DNA of 27,353 nucleotides from assembly GCF_000292245.2 (NCBI RefSeq), contig NZ_ALPT02000056.1:1-27353 (forward strand), written 5' to 3'. Source of the stretch: Alkalihalobacillus alcalophilus ATCC 27647 = CGMCC 1.3604 (GTDB lineage Bacteria; Bacillota; Bacilli; Bacillales; Bacillaceae_D). The position numbers and the translations under genes are program-made. Within the stretch, counting starts at the first letter, position 1. Every line of letters begins with the position of its first letter. Of this stretch, positions 15,848 through 22,873 are shown in pieces. The notes under the pieces were generated by a model, which saw only the letters and a program-made list of their open reading frames with translations, was not told the origin of the DNA and did no database searches.

Positions 15848-16834
15848 TTAGTTTTTTTGTTTATAATACGTTAAGGCTAAAGCAAAGGCGAGTACGGTCC
15901 CTTTCACAATGTCCATCGCATAATATGGAACAGAGAGCATAACAAGTCCATTCGCCAATATCCCAATTAACACAGCTCCAACAAACGTTCCAAATGCATT
16001 GGGTTTTCCTTTTCCTAAAACAGCAAATCCTATAAAAGCAGCTGCTACTGCCTCCATTAAGTATGGAGAGCCCGCATTGATTTCTGCCCTCATAACACGA
16101 GAAGCTAATAAAATTCCACCAATCGCTGCAAATGAGGCTGATAATAAATAAGCGAACAGTTTATATTTGTTCACCGCTATCCCTGATAACCTTGCTGCCT
16201 CTTCGTTTCCTCCAATCATATACATATATCGCCCATGCTTTGTATAGTTCAAGAAGATATGAACAAGGAAGACAATGATTACCATAATCAAAATAATCCA
16301 AGGAACTTGTCCTATTTTCTGAAAAAGTTGAGGAACTTCGCCTGATGCAAAGCTTCCATCTGGCATCACCATATTTTGTGAAATCGTGGCCCCTTTTGTA
16401 TAAGTCAAAGCAACCCCTTGAATAATAAACATCGTCGCTAACGTTAACAACATGTCAGGTACCTTTAATTTAACAATCATAAATGTATTGAATAAACCAA
16501 CTAATAAGGCAACTAAAAGAGCCGAAATAATCGCAATAAACGTATCCTGTGCAAACCAAACAAACATCGACATTACGACCGCATTAGCTAATGAGGCAGT
16601 TGAACCAACAGACAAATCAAATCCGTTCACCGTAAGTGAAATCGTGATCCCGATAGCTATAATCGTCACGATTGAAATGGAACGTAAAATACTAATTAAG
16701 TTATCTGCTTGAATAAAGCGAGGTTCTAGTATCGTAAAAATAATGATTAATAAAAAGACGGTTACAATCGTGCCATATTTATATAAGAATTGAAAGAATG
16801 ATTGACTGCTTTTAATTGGCTGTTCTGTTTGCAT
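15848..16834 (-). CDS. Ribose-type ABC transporter permease (RbsC-like)
   Basis: The 328-residue integral membrane protein belongs to the branched-chain amino acid/ribose permease superfamily (BPD_transp_2). It shows about ten membrane helices and the signatures GITISLTVNGFDLSVGS (near 61) and GRYMYMIGGNEEAARLSGI (about 200-218), which is the region contacting the ATPase, then a GGILLASRVMRAEINAGSPY stretch. As only one permease gene is present, a homodimer is expected, unlike the LsrC/LsrD pair of AI-2 importers. Its start overlaps the ATPase gene by 23 bases, with GGGGGACAGC as ribosome binding site inside the ATPase coding region. The whole unit is controlled by the SAM-I riboswitch at 19673, so a sugar-like compound linked to SAM recycling is a likely cargo. 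Confidence 0.92.
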   Translation of the reverse strand: MQTEQPIKSSQSFFQFLYKYGTIVTVFLLIIIFTILEPRFIQADNLISILRSISIVTIIAIGITISLTVNGFDLSVGSTASLANAVVMSMFVWFAQDTFIAIISALLVALLVGLFNTFMIVKLKVPDMLLTLATMFIIQGVALTYTKGATISQNMVMPDGSFASGEVPQLFQKIGQVPWIILIMVIIVFLVHIFLNYTKHGRYMYMIGGNEEAARLSGIAVNKYKLFAYLLSASFAAIGGILLASRVMRAEINAGSPYLMEAVAAAFIGFAVLGKGKPNAFGTFVGAVLIGILANGLVMLSVPYYAMDIVKGTVLAFALALTYYKQKN

Positions 16835-18338
16835 TTTGCTGTCCCCCTGCAGAATAGTATAATATCTCCTCTTCTGTTGTTTCTTCTGTCTTTAATTCTG
16901 TGACAATCTGCCCATCATACATAACATAAATTCGTTCCGTAATGCCAAGAACTTCGGCAAGCTCAGCAGAAGCATAGATGATCATTTTCCCTCTATTAGC
17001 TAAAGCGATAATTAAATTAAAAATATCCTTTTTGGCTCCTACGTCGACTCCTTTTGTTGGTTCATCAAAAATATAAACATCACAATCAGCTATTAACCAT
17101 TTTCCAATCGCAATTTTTTGCTGATTTCCTCCTGATAAAAACTCAGCCTTTGTTTTAGGACTCGGTGTTTTGATACCGAGAGATTCTATCAAAGATAAAG
17201 CGGATGTATTTTCTTTTTTCGGTAAAAGAAAATGAAAACGATTAGTAAAAGAACGCAAATTTGCAACAGACAAATTATGTTCAACGGTTTCATCAATTAA
17301 AAGTCCTTCTTTTCTACGCTCTTCAGGGACAAGAGCAATGCCGGCTTTAACAGCATCATAAGGAGAATAAACGTTTAATTCTTTTCCATTTAAACGAATT
17401 TTACCAGTCGTTTTGGCTTCTCCAAACAATGCTTTGCATAGTTCTGTTTTCCCCGCCCCAACAAGACCAGCGATCCCGATAATTTCTCCTTTTGAAATGG
17501 AGAAATGAATGTCTTTAATTTTTTCGTCATCTGAAAAATTCATGACCTCAAAAGCGATATTTTCGCCATTTTTCCGATAATAAGGGAACTGCTCCTCGAG
17601 TTTACGACCAAGCATTTGCTCTACAACTCGGTTTTCATTTGTTTCACTTACTTTTTCTGTTATAACCTTCCTACCACTACGCATGATCGTAATTTTTTCA
17701 CATAGTTGAAAAATTTCTGGTAGCCGATGGGAGATAAAAATCACCCCAACACTTTGTTTATTTAAGTGCCTCACAATGTGAAACAATTGCTCTGTTTCTG
17801 TTTGGCTTAAAGGGGCAGTAGGTTCATCTAGTAATAAAAAACGACAATCCGTCGTTAAGGCACGAGCAATTAATACCATTTGTTTTTCCGCAAGCGTTAA
17901 GTCACTTATAAGCTTTTCCGTTGATAAAAAGACATTGATCGATTCTAGTACTTTTTTTGTTTCAGCGTGGATTTTTTTCCAATTGATGAGTTGAGATTTC
18001 GCCATTTTATGAATTAGAAAAGGCATCATCACATTTTCTGCCACACTTAAATAAGGAATTAACGCTGTATCGACTTCCTGATAAACGATTTGAATTCCTA
18101 AACTTTGAGCATCCTTAGGTGAACGAATTGTTACTTCCTTTCCATTGATTTTAATCGTTCCGTCATAATGCGTATAGGCACCAGATAAGACTTTCATTAG
18201 TGTAGACTTCCCAGCTCCATTTGCCCCGATCAATGCATGTGTCACCCCTGACTCAATGAAGAAGTCAACAGAATCTAATGCCTTTACTCCCGGGAATTCA
18301 ATGTTTATTTGCTTCATTTCTATCACATTTTTTTTCAT
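16812..18338 (-). CDS. Ribose-type ABC transporter, tandem ATP-binding protein (RbsA-like)
   Basis: This 508-residue protein contains two ABC modules. The first has Walker A GANGAGKST at 38-46 and Walker B LLLDEPTAPLS at 168-178, with the signature degenerate (DLTLAEKQ), as is usual for RbsA/MglA proteins. The second has GLVGAGKTE at 291-299, LSGGNQQK at 401-408 and YIFDEPTKGVDVG. The D-loop and switch His (ISHRLPE) are present in the first module. It powers uptake through the RbsC-like permease. It is separated from the binding-protein gene by 123 bases that contain a terminator-like hairpin, which may lower ATPase and permease output relative to the binding protein. The ATG has GGGAGGG upstream. 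Confidence 0.94.
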   Translation of the reverse strand: MKKNVIEMKQINIEFPGVKALDSVDFFIESGVTHALIGANGAGKSTLMKVLSGAYTHYDGTIKINGKEVTIRSPKDAQSLGIQIVYQEVDTALIPYLSVAENVMMPFLIHKMAKSQLINWKKIHAETKKVLESINVFLSTEKLISDLTLAEKQMVLIARALTTDCRFLLLDEPTAPLSQTETEQLFHIVRHLNKQSVGVIFISHRLPEIFQLCEKITIMRSGRKVITEKVSETNENRVVEQMLGRKLEEQFPYYRKNGENIAFEVMNFSDDEKIKDIHFSISKGEIIGIAGLVGAGKTELCKALFGEAKTTGKIRLNGKELNVYSPYDAVKAGIALVPEERRKEGLLIDETVEHNLSVANLRSFTNRFHFLLPKKENTSALSLIESLGIKTPSPKTKAEFLSGGNQQKIAIGKWLIADCDVYIFDEPTKGVDVGAKKDIFNLIIALANRGKMIIYASAELAEVLGITERIYVMYDGQIVTELKTEETTEEEILYYSAGGQQNANRTAN

Positions 18339-18378
18339 TGTTAACCCTCCCTCACTAAATCACTCTCATCATTAAAAA

Positions 18379-18410
18379 AGAAGGGAGCCAACTTAGAGCA
18401 GCTCCTTTCT
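18379..18410 (-). terminator. Possible attenuating terminator inside the transporter operon
   Basis: On the minus strand AGAAAGGAGC pairs with GCTCCCTTCT (one A-C mismatch) over a 12-base loop, followed by six T (18379-18374). It lies between the substrate-binding and ATPase genes. Because no promoter is obvious after it, I read it as a partial terminator that gives more binding protein than transporter. Confidence 0.55.
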
Positions 18411-18461
18411 ACACTTATTCAAATCAAAATCCCTAGGCTTTCATTACTAGACTACTTTTGA

Positions 18462-19589
18462 TTATTTTCCATAATAATCTTTTAATATAAGCATCCAATC
18501 TTCTTCAAAGGCATCTGATTCTCCCCAGCTCGTAATAATTTCGGCAAGGTTTATCATATTAACTGGCTCATTTGCTTGTAACAAATCTTCTTGAGAAATT
18601 AAGGATGCTTCTAAGTCAAAAGTTTCTGGTGTTTCTTCACCTACAAGCTTTTTCGCTAAAATTCGTACGTTTACGGCACCAATTAATTTCGGATCCACAG
18701 CTGCTGTATAACTCCACGTACTAGCTTCATTTTGAATTTCTTGTAAATCGGCATTTGATACGTCAATTCCGTAAATTTTCACTTCATCCCTACCCGCTTC
18801 TCGAATCGCTTGTGCGGCACCAATCGCAAACGCATCCCATGTTGCGAAGATTGCGTCAATTTCACCTTGAGGATATTTATTTAACATCGCCGCAACCGCG
18901 TTTTGAGTTTGAACAGATGTATCATCAGTAGCTACTCCGAAACGTTCTAATTCATTTAAACCAGGGTATTGTTCTAAAAATTGTTTATACACCGCATCTC
19001 TTCGAACCATTGGAGCAAAACCGTCAACCCAAAGATAGACAATGTTTGCCTCTCCACCATAATCCTCTACAAGTTGTCCTAAAGCCAAATCAGCTAACGC
19101 TTCGTCATCCTGAGACGTTAAAGTTACCCCTTCAATTTCTTGTAATTCAGCTAATGAATCAAATGCAACCACACTTTTGCCTTTTTCTCTTAACTCTTGT
19201 ACGGTCGCTACTGTCGCCTCGTCATCACCGTGAGAAATAATAAACCCATCATATTTATCCACATCTTGCGTTAGGGCATCATGGAATCGTGCGGAATCAC
19301 CGTTTGCCGTAAATACATCAACTTCAAATCCTAATGCTTCTGCTTCTTCTTGCGCTCCAGCTAAAAATTGAGCCGTATGATCATCCCCACCAATCTTGCG
19401 AACAACTTTAATTTTGGCCCCTTCACCATTAGCAAAACGTTCTGGAACATTCTCAAAGCTGACATTGTCATCATCGGCTTTTACCTGACCATTTGTACTG
19501 TCATTAGAATCATTTGAACTACATCCGACTAACAAAACAGCTGTTAAAAGAGCGACCGTAGCTCCTAATCTCCATTTACCTTTTCTCAT
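18462..19589 (-). CDS. Sugar-type ABC transporter substrate-binding lipoprotein
   Basis: The 375-residue product begins with a lipoprotein signal: MRKGKWRLG, a hydrophobic core and lipobox LVGC with lipidated C23. A serine/aspartate/asparagine linker follows. The mature part is a type-1 periplasmic binding fold: DDHTAQFLAGAQEEAEALGF near 72, FDALTQDVDKYDGFIISHG-type segments, AIFATWDAFAIGAAQAIRE and KIYGIDVSNADLQEIQ. This matches the ribose/galactose-binding superfamily (Peripla_BP_4 type), placed on the outside of the membrane. It is the first gene after the SAM-I riboswitch, so its transcription should rise when SAM is low. Residues typical of ribose-binding proteins cannot be confirmed by eye, so the ligand is open. 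AGGGGGAATTAAG precedes the ATG. Confidence 0.92.
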   Translation of the reverse strand: MRKGKWRLGATVALLTAVLLVGCSSNDSNDSTNGQVKADDDNVSFENVPERFANGEGAKIKVVRKIGGDDHTAQFLAGAQEEAEALGFEVDVFTANGDSARFHDALTQDVDKYDGFIISHGDDEATVATVQELREKGKSVVAFDSLAELQEIEGVTLTSQDDEALADLALGQLVEDYGGEANIVYLWVDGFAPMVRRDAVYKQFLEQYPGLNELERFGVATDDTSVQTQNAVAAMLNKYPQGEIDAIFATWDAFAIGAAQAIREAGRDEVKIYGIDVSNADLQEIQNEASTWSYTAAVDPKLIGAVNVRILAKKLVGEETPETFDLEASLISQEDLLQANEPVNMINLAEIITSWGESDAFEEDWMLILKDYYGK

Positions 19590-19672
19590 CTTAATTCCCC
19601 CTAATGCGTGACTGTATTGTTAAAAACCCATATTATGTATAATTACTCACACATGGATTTTTCTACCAAAAG

Positions 19673-19821
19673 AAAAAACCTCTACTAAGAGAGGCTTTTA
19701 TGTAAAATCCTCTCTTATCTCTCGAATCATAAAATCGATTCGCAGGAATTAGCACCAATTTTCCTAAGAAAACGGTTGCTGGGTTTCATCAGGCCAGTCC
19801 CTCCACCACTCGCGATAAGAG
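19673..19821 (-). promoter_or_regulatory. SAM-I (S-box) riboswitch with transcription-attenuation platform
   Basis: The aptamer spans 19821-19712. P1 is a perfect 8-bp CTCTTATC/GATAAGAG pair. Inside are GAGTGGTGGAGGGACTGGCC and GATGAAACCCAGCAACC, the most conserved S-box blocks, then the P3 and P4 arms. Downstream, CCTCT-CTTAGT-AGAGG (19694-19679) followed by six T (19678-19673) is the terminator. The 3' arm of P1 plus two bases, AAGAGAGG, can instead pair with CCTCTCTT of the terminator, forming an antiterminator. SAM binding should stabilise P1 and end transcription; low SAM permits read-through into the transporter genes. The leader begins just below the promoter at 19854. Confidence 0.95.
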
Positions 19822-19853
19822 CTATTCATTTAATTCTTATTAATCTTATTGGT

Positions 19854-19882
19854 ATTATATGTCTTAATAATAGGTAGGTCAA
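19854..19882 (-). promoter_or_regulatory. Sigma-A promoter of the riboswitch-controlled transporter operon
   Basis: TTGACC (19882-19877) and a perfect TATAAT (19859-19854) are separated by 17 bases on the minus strand. Transcription would start about 25 bases before the S-box P1 stem. Confidence 0.88.
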
Positions 19883-19893
19883 TCCTTTTTTTG

Positions 19894-19932
19894 AAAATAG
19901 TCTAACAATTATGCCTACAAATAGACTATTTT
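19894..19932. repeat. Perfect 11-bp inverted repeat just upstream of the transporter promoter
   Basis: AAAATAGTCTA at 19894-19904 and TAGACTATTTT at 19922-19932 are exact inverted copies with a 17-base spacer. The repeat ends 12 bases before the -35 element. On the minus strand the second arm ends in TTTTC, so it may be a weak terminator for the monooxygenase pair; an operator upstream of the promoter is the alternative. Confidence 0.5.
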
Positions 19933-19976
19933 ATTAGATATTTTGTAAAAAGAACAAAACAACCTTTTTTCACTAT

Positions 19977-20978
19977 TCATTTAGCCATTTCATCAAAAAT
20001 CAATTTATAAGAAAGTCGTCTCTCTTCAAATGAATGAACATTTGTTAAGAGCATAAACTCATCAATTTGATAACTCACGGCCAATTGAATGAGCTTTCTT
20101 TTCACGTCTGCTGGTGAACCTATCAAAGCTTTTTCGAGCTTACCTTTAAGCTGAACCGCAAGCTTTGGATCAGCTTGCATTTCTTTTTTTACGGTTTCAA
20201 CTGCCGGTAAATACTCCGTTTCTTTTCCAATAGAAGCTAGATGACTTCGATACGCTTCACTTAATCCAAGCTCTCTTGCCTTCTCAGTCGTATCTGCACA
20301 AATACATGATAACGCTACGATCGACTTCAACTTTTTATCTTCATTTTTATTTTGAAATTGCTGTACATATTGATTCAACGGTTCCATTGGAATATTTGGG
20401 TTACGAAAATGACCATAAGTATAAGGGAGCCCTTTACTTGCCGCTAGTTGAGCACTTTTTTCACTAGAACCTAGGAGCCATACATCTGGTGCAACCGTTG
20501 GGACAGGTTCGGCAATCACTTTTGAATCAAATTTAGGATTTTGAATATATTGTAGAAGTTGGTCAACTAAACTAGGGTATGCATACACCTTTTTTAAAAA
20601 TTGATCATTTAAAGCATTCGTTACTTCTGCTGAACCTCCAGGTGAACGCGCTAATCCTAAATCAATTCTACCTGGAAATAAGGTCGCCAAAACATGAAAC
20701 GTTTCAGCGACTTTATAAGGTTTATAATGCGGTAACAAAATCGCTCCGGCACCTAAGCGAATGTTTTTTGTGTGAGCTCCTAAAAAAGCTAACATTACTT
20801 CTGGAGATGGACATACGAGACCTGCCAAATGATGATGCTCGGCCACCCAGTAACGATGATAACCTAATAAATCTGCAAAGGTGGCGAGCTGTTTCGCTTC
20901 CTCATACGCATCACTTCTCGTGCGACCTTCTGCTAGTGGCATTTGATCAAGAATGCTTAACTTAATTGTTTGATTCAT
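19977..20978 (-). CDS. LLM-class (luciferase-like) flavin-dependent monooxygenase, copy 2
   Basis: This 333-residue protein has the luciferase-like monooxygenase fold: IKLSILDQMPLAEGRT at the start, YHRYWVAEHHHLAGL near 40-54, RLGAGAILLPHYKPYKVAE and FPGRIDLGLARSPGG. Such TIM-barrel enzymes use reduced flavin from a separate reductase to oxidise or cleave substrates, often organosulfur compounds, in YtmO/CmoJ-like families. The substrate here is unknown. It overlaps the neighbouring copy by four bases (20975-20978), so they are co-translated. The pair lies directly upstream of the riboswitch-controlled transporter on the same strand. Relative to the other copy it has ARSPGG instead of GRAPGS in the phosphate-side loop. 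Confidence 0.87.
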   Translation of the reverse strand: MNQTIKLSILDQMPLAEGRTRSDAYEEAKQLATFADLLGYHRYWVAEHHHLAGLVCPSPEVMLAFLGAHTKNIRLGAGAILLPHYKPYKVAETFHVLATLFPGRIDLGLARSPGGSAEVTNALNDQFLKKVYAYPSLVDQLLQYIQNPKFDSKVIAEPVPTVAPDVWLLGSSEKSAQLAASKGLPYTYGHFRNPNIPMEPLNQYVQQFQNKNEDKKLKSIVALSCICADTTEKARELGLSEAYRSHLASIGKETEYLPAVETVKKEMQADPKLAVQLKGKLEKALIGSPADVKRKLIQLAVSYQIDEFMLLTNVHSFEERRLSYKLIFDEMAK

Positions 20979-21988
20979 TTACTTGCTTCTGCAATGATTT
21001 CAAATGAGCGTAAACGTGCAACCTCATCATAGATCATCGAGTTAATAATGATTTCGTCCGCATCTGTTGCAGTTAAAAAAGATTGAAGCTCCTTTTGGAC
21101 AAACTCTTTATCTCCTGCAATGGTTGATTCCCCTCTTTTATCTAAGGCTGCTTGTTCATGAATCGTTAGATATTCAGTTAAATCTTCATTTGGTGGCAAG
21201 AGTCTTGAGGGACGACCACGAATTAAACTTAAAAATTGCTGTTCCATTGAAGTAGCTAGAAATTCAGCTTCTTCATTCGATTCAGCTGCAATCACATTTT
21301 TTCCGACCATCACATAAGGTTTATCTAACACATCAGAAGGTTTAAAGTTACTACGATAAATATCTAAGGCTGGTAAGGTAAATTCAGGGGAGAAATGACT
21401 AGCAAATGCAAATGGTAACCCTAATTCAGCCGCTAATTTTGCACTAAACCCACTTGAACCTAATAACCAAATCGGTACATTTTGTCCCTCACCCGGATAA
21501 GCTCTTACAGTTTGCGGGAAAGGCGAGCGTTTCGGGTCAAAATATTGTCTTAATTCCTCTAATTGCTCAGGGAATTCATCACCTGTCGTACTTAAGCCTC
21601 TTCTTACTGCTCGCATTGTTTGTTGATCACTTCCCGGTGCACGTCCTAACCCTAAATCAATTCTTCCTGGGTAAATGGCATCTAATGTTCCAAATTGCTC
21701 AGCCACCATTAAAGAAGAATGATTCGGAAGCATAATCCCACCCGCACCGACACGAATCTTTGAGGTTTGTCCAGCAATATGTCCGATGACAACCGAAGTG
21801 GCTGAGCTCCCTATTCCTGGCATATTATGATGCTCGGCGACCCAAAAGCGGTGGAAACCAAGCTGCTCTGCTTTTTGAGCTAATGTTACACTTGATTGAA
21901 ACGCTTCTTGAACCGTTTTCCCTTCTAGAATTGGTACGAGATCTAAGACAGATAAACGAATATCTTGTAATGTTTTAGTAGACTCCAT
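20975..21988 (-). CDS. LLM-class (luciferase-like) flavin-dependent monooxygenase, copy 1
   Basis: This 337-residue paralogue of the next gene has the same barrel motifs: IRLSVLDLVPILEGKT, FHRFWVAEHHNMPGIGSSAT, RVGAGGIMLPNHSSLMVAEQ and PGRIDLGLGRAPGSD. The family is flavin-dependent monooxygenases of bacterial luciferase type (TIGR03558/MsnO8-like by pattern). The two copies differ clearly through the central part, so they are diverged rather than a recent duplication, and could be two subunits or two activities. The ATG at 21988 follows AAGGAGTGCTATAA. Upstream, no riboswitch was found, so it is not obviously under SAM control; its transcript may read into the transporter leader. Confidence 0.87.
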   Translation of the reverse strand: MESTKTLQDIRLSVLDLVPILEGKTVQEAFQSSVTLAQKAEQLGFHRFWVAEHHNMPGIGSSATSVVIGHIAGQTSKIRVGAGGIMLPNHSSLMVAEQFGTLDAIYPGRIDLGLGRAPGSDQQTMRAVRRGLSTTGDEFPEQLEELRQYFDPKRSPFPQTVRAYPGEGQNVPIWLLGSSGFSAKLAAELGLPFAFASHFSPEFTLPALDIYRSNFKPSDVLDKPYVMVGKNVIAAESNEEAEFLATSMEQQFLSLIRGRPSRLLPPNEDLTEYLTIHEQAALDKRGESTIAGDKEFVQKELQSFLTATDADEIIINSMIYDEVARLRSFEIIAEASK

Positions 21989-22053
21989 TTATAGCACTCC
22001 TTCAACACTTTCATATCATACGACTTCATAATGAATTCGTTACATAGTAGAGT

Positions 22054-22071
22054 AAAGGATATAAATCCTTT
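22054..22071. repeat. Short perfect inverted repeat between divergent genes
   Basis: AAAGGAT-ATAA-ATCCTTT lies between the monooxygenase start at 21988 and the plus-strand gene at 22188. It could be an operator; there is no T-run to make it a terminator. Confidence 0.3.
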
Positions 22072-22129
22072 CGTCCATTTTTTTGCTTATAAGTACTGAT
22101 CGTTGTCTAAATAGAAAAGGGATGAGATA

Positions 22130-22174
22130 ATGAAGTCGTCATTCATTCTGCCCTACAAAAGAGATGTTATGTAA
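22130..22174 (+). CDS. Possible 14-residue leader peptide
   Basis: ATG to TAA encodes MKSSFILPYKRDVM, with GGGATGAGATA upstream as a possible ribosome binding site. It ends 13 bases before the TTG start of the next gene, on the same strand. No regulatory codon bias stands out, so this may be chance. Confidence 0.25.
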   Translation: MKSSFILPYKRDVM

Positions 22175-22187
22175 TGGAGGAATTACA

Positions 22188-22487
22188 TTGAAAGAAAATA
22201 TAGAAGAACAAATCATCAAACAATATCAGCAAGATGAAAAGATGATGGTGTTAGTATTCAGTCAATGGTGTATCAATCATGATTTAGATCCATTCGAAAT
22301 TTATCAAAAGGCTTATCCGTCCCAACAAAAAAACTCTATGCTAGTAGAGACTCAAGAGTTAACTGTTTCAAAAGAAGAAGCTGGTGAAATCGCCAACGAA
22401 ACTTTACTCGGAGTTCTCTCTTTATTTGGAAATGAGCAATTAGCCTTTGTCGTTTCAGAAGAAATGGAAAAGTTAAAACACAAATGA
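22188..22487 (+). CDS. Small uncharacterised protein (99 aa)
   Basis: The translation begins MKENIEEQIIKQYQQDEKMM at a TTG (22188) seven bases after GGAGG. An in-frame ATG exists at 22164, but the ribosome binding site falls inside that extension (codons for NGG), so the TTG is preferred. The protein is helical and acidic, with QWCINHDLDPFEIYQKAYP at about 27-45 and a C-terminal helix VSEEMEKLKHK. No signal peptide or membrane segment is present. I do not recognise the family. It is monocistronic and ends in a clear terminator. Confidence 0.65.
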   Translation: MKENIEEQIIKQYQQDEKMMVLVFSQWCINHDLDPFEIYQKAYPSQQKNSMLVETQELTVSKEEAGEIANETLLGVLSLFGNEQLAFVVSEEMEKLKHK

Positions 22488-22873
22488 AAAAACGACCCCT
22501 CGCCATCAAATGGTTTTTTTGGGGTCGTCTTTAACTTCTATTTACCGTTAACATTCTTAATATTCCCTTCCAACTGCACAAAAGCCTCATTAAAACATTT
22601 ATGCTATGCTATTATTTTATGTGTTTGCTCTTTATGGTCAACCAGTCCCCGTGCACATGTCATGACTAATGTACACTTCGCTCACCTACTTCATTGGACT
22701 CACATCCTTTCTGAAGGTTTTTTTAAGGTCACTCCTTTCTTTAATTAAATTTATTTTAAAATATTATTTAGAAACTGTAAATTTTCAAATAGGTTGAATT
22801 TCTAAGGAAAACACCCATTTTTCTTTGAATATCTTACTCCTTCTCTTTTTATCAGATTTTTTAGAAAAATCAA
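22488..22873. other. Gene-free interval between the 99-aa protein and the MurE-like gene
   Basis: Apart from the terminator at its left end, this AT-rich stretch of 386 bases holds no supported gene. A short ATG-to-TAA frame at 22620-22670 (starting MCLLFMVNQSP) has no ribosome binding site and is not called. No tRNA or riboswitch was recognised. Confidence 0.4.
22492..22533 (+). terminator. Intrinsic terminator of the 99-aa gene
   Basis: ACGACCCC (22492-22499) pairs with GGGGTCGT (22521-22528), enclosing a GCCAT/ATGG hairpin, followed by CTTTAA. Confidence 0.8.
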
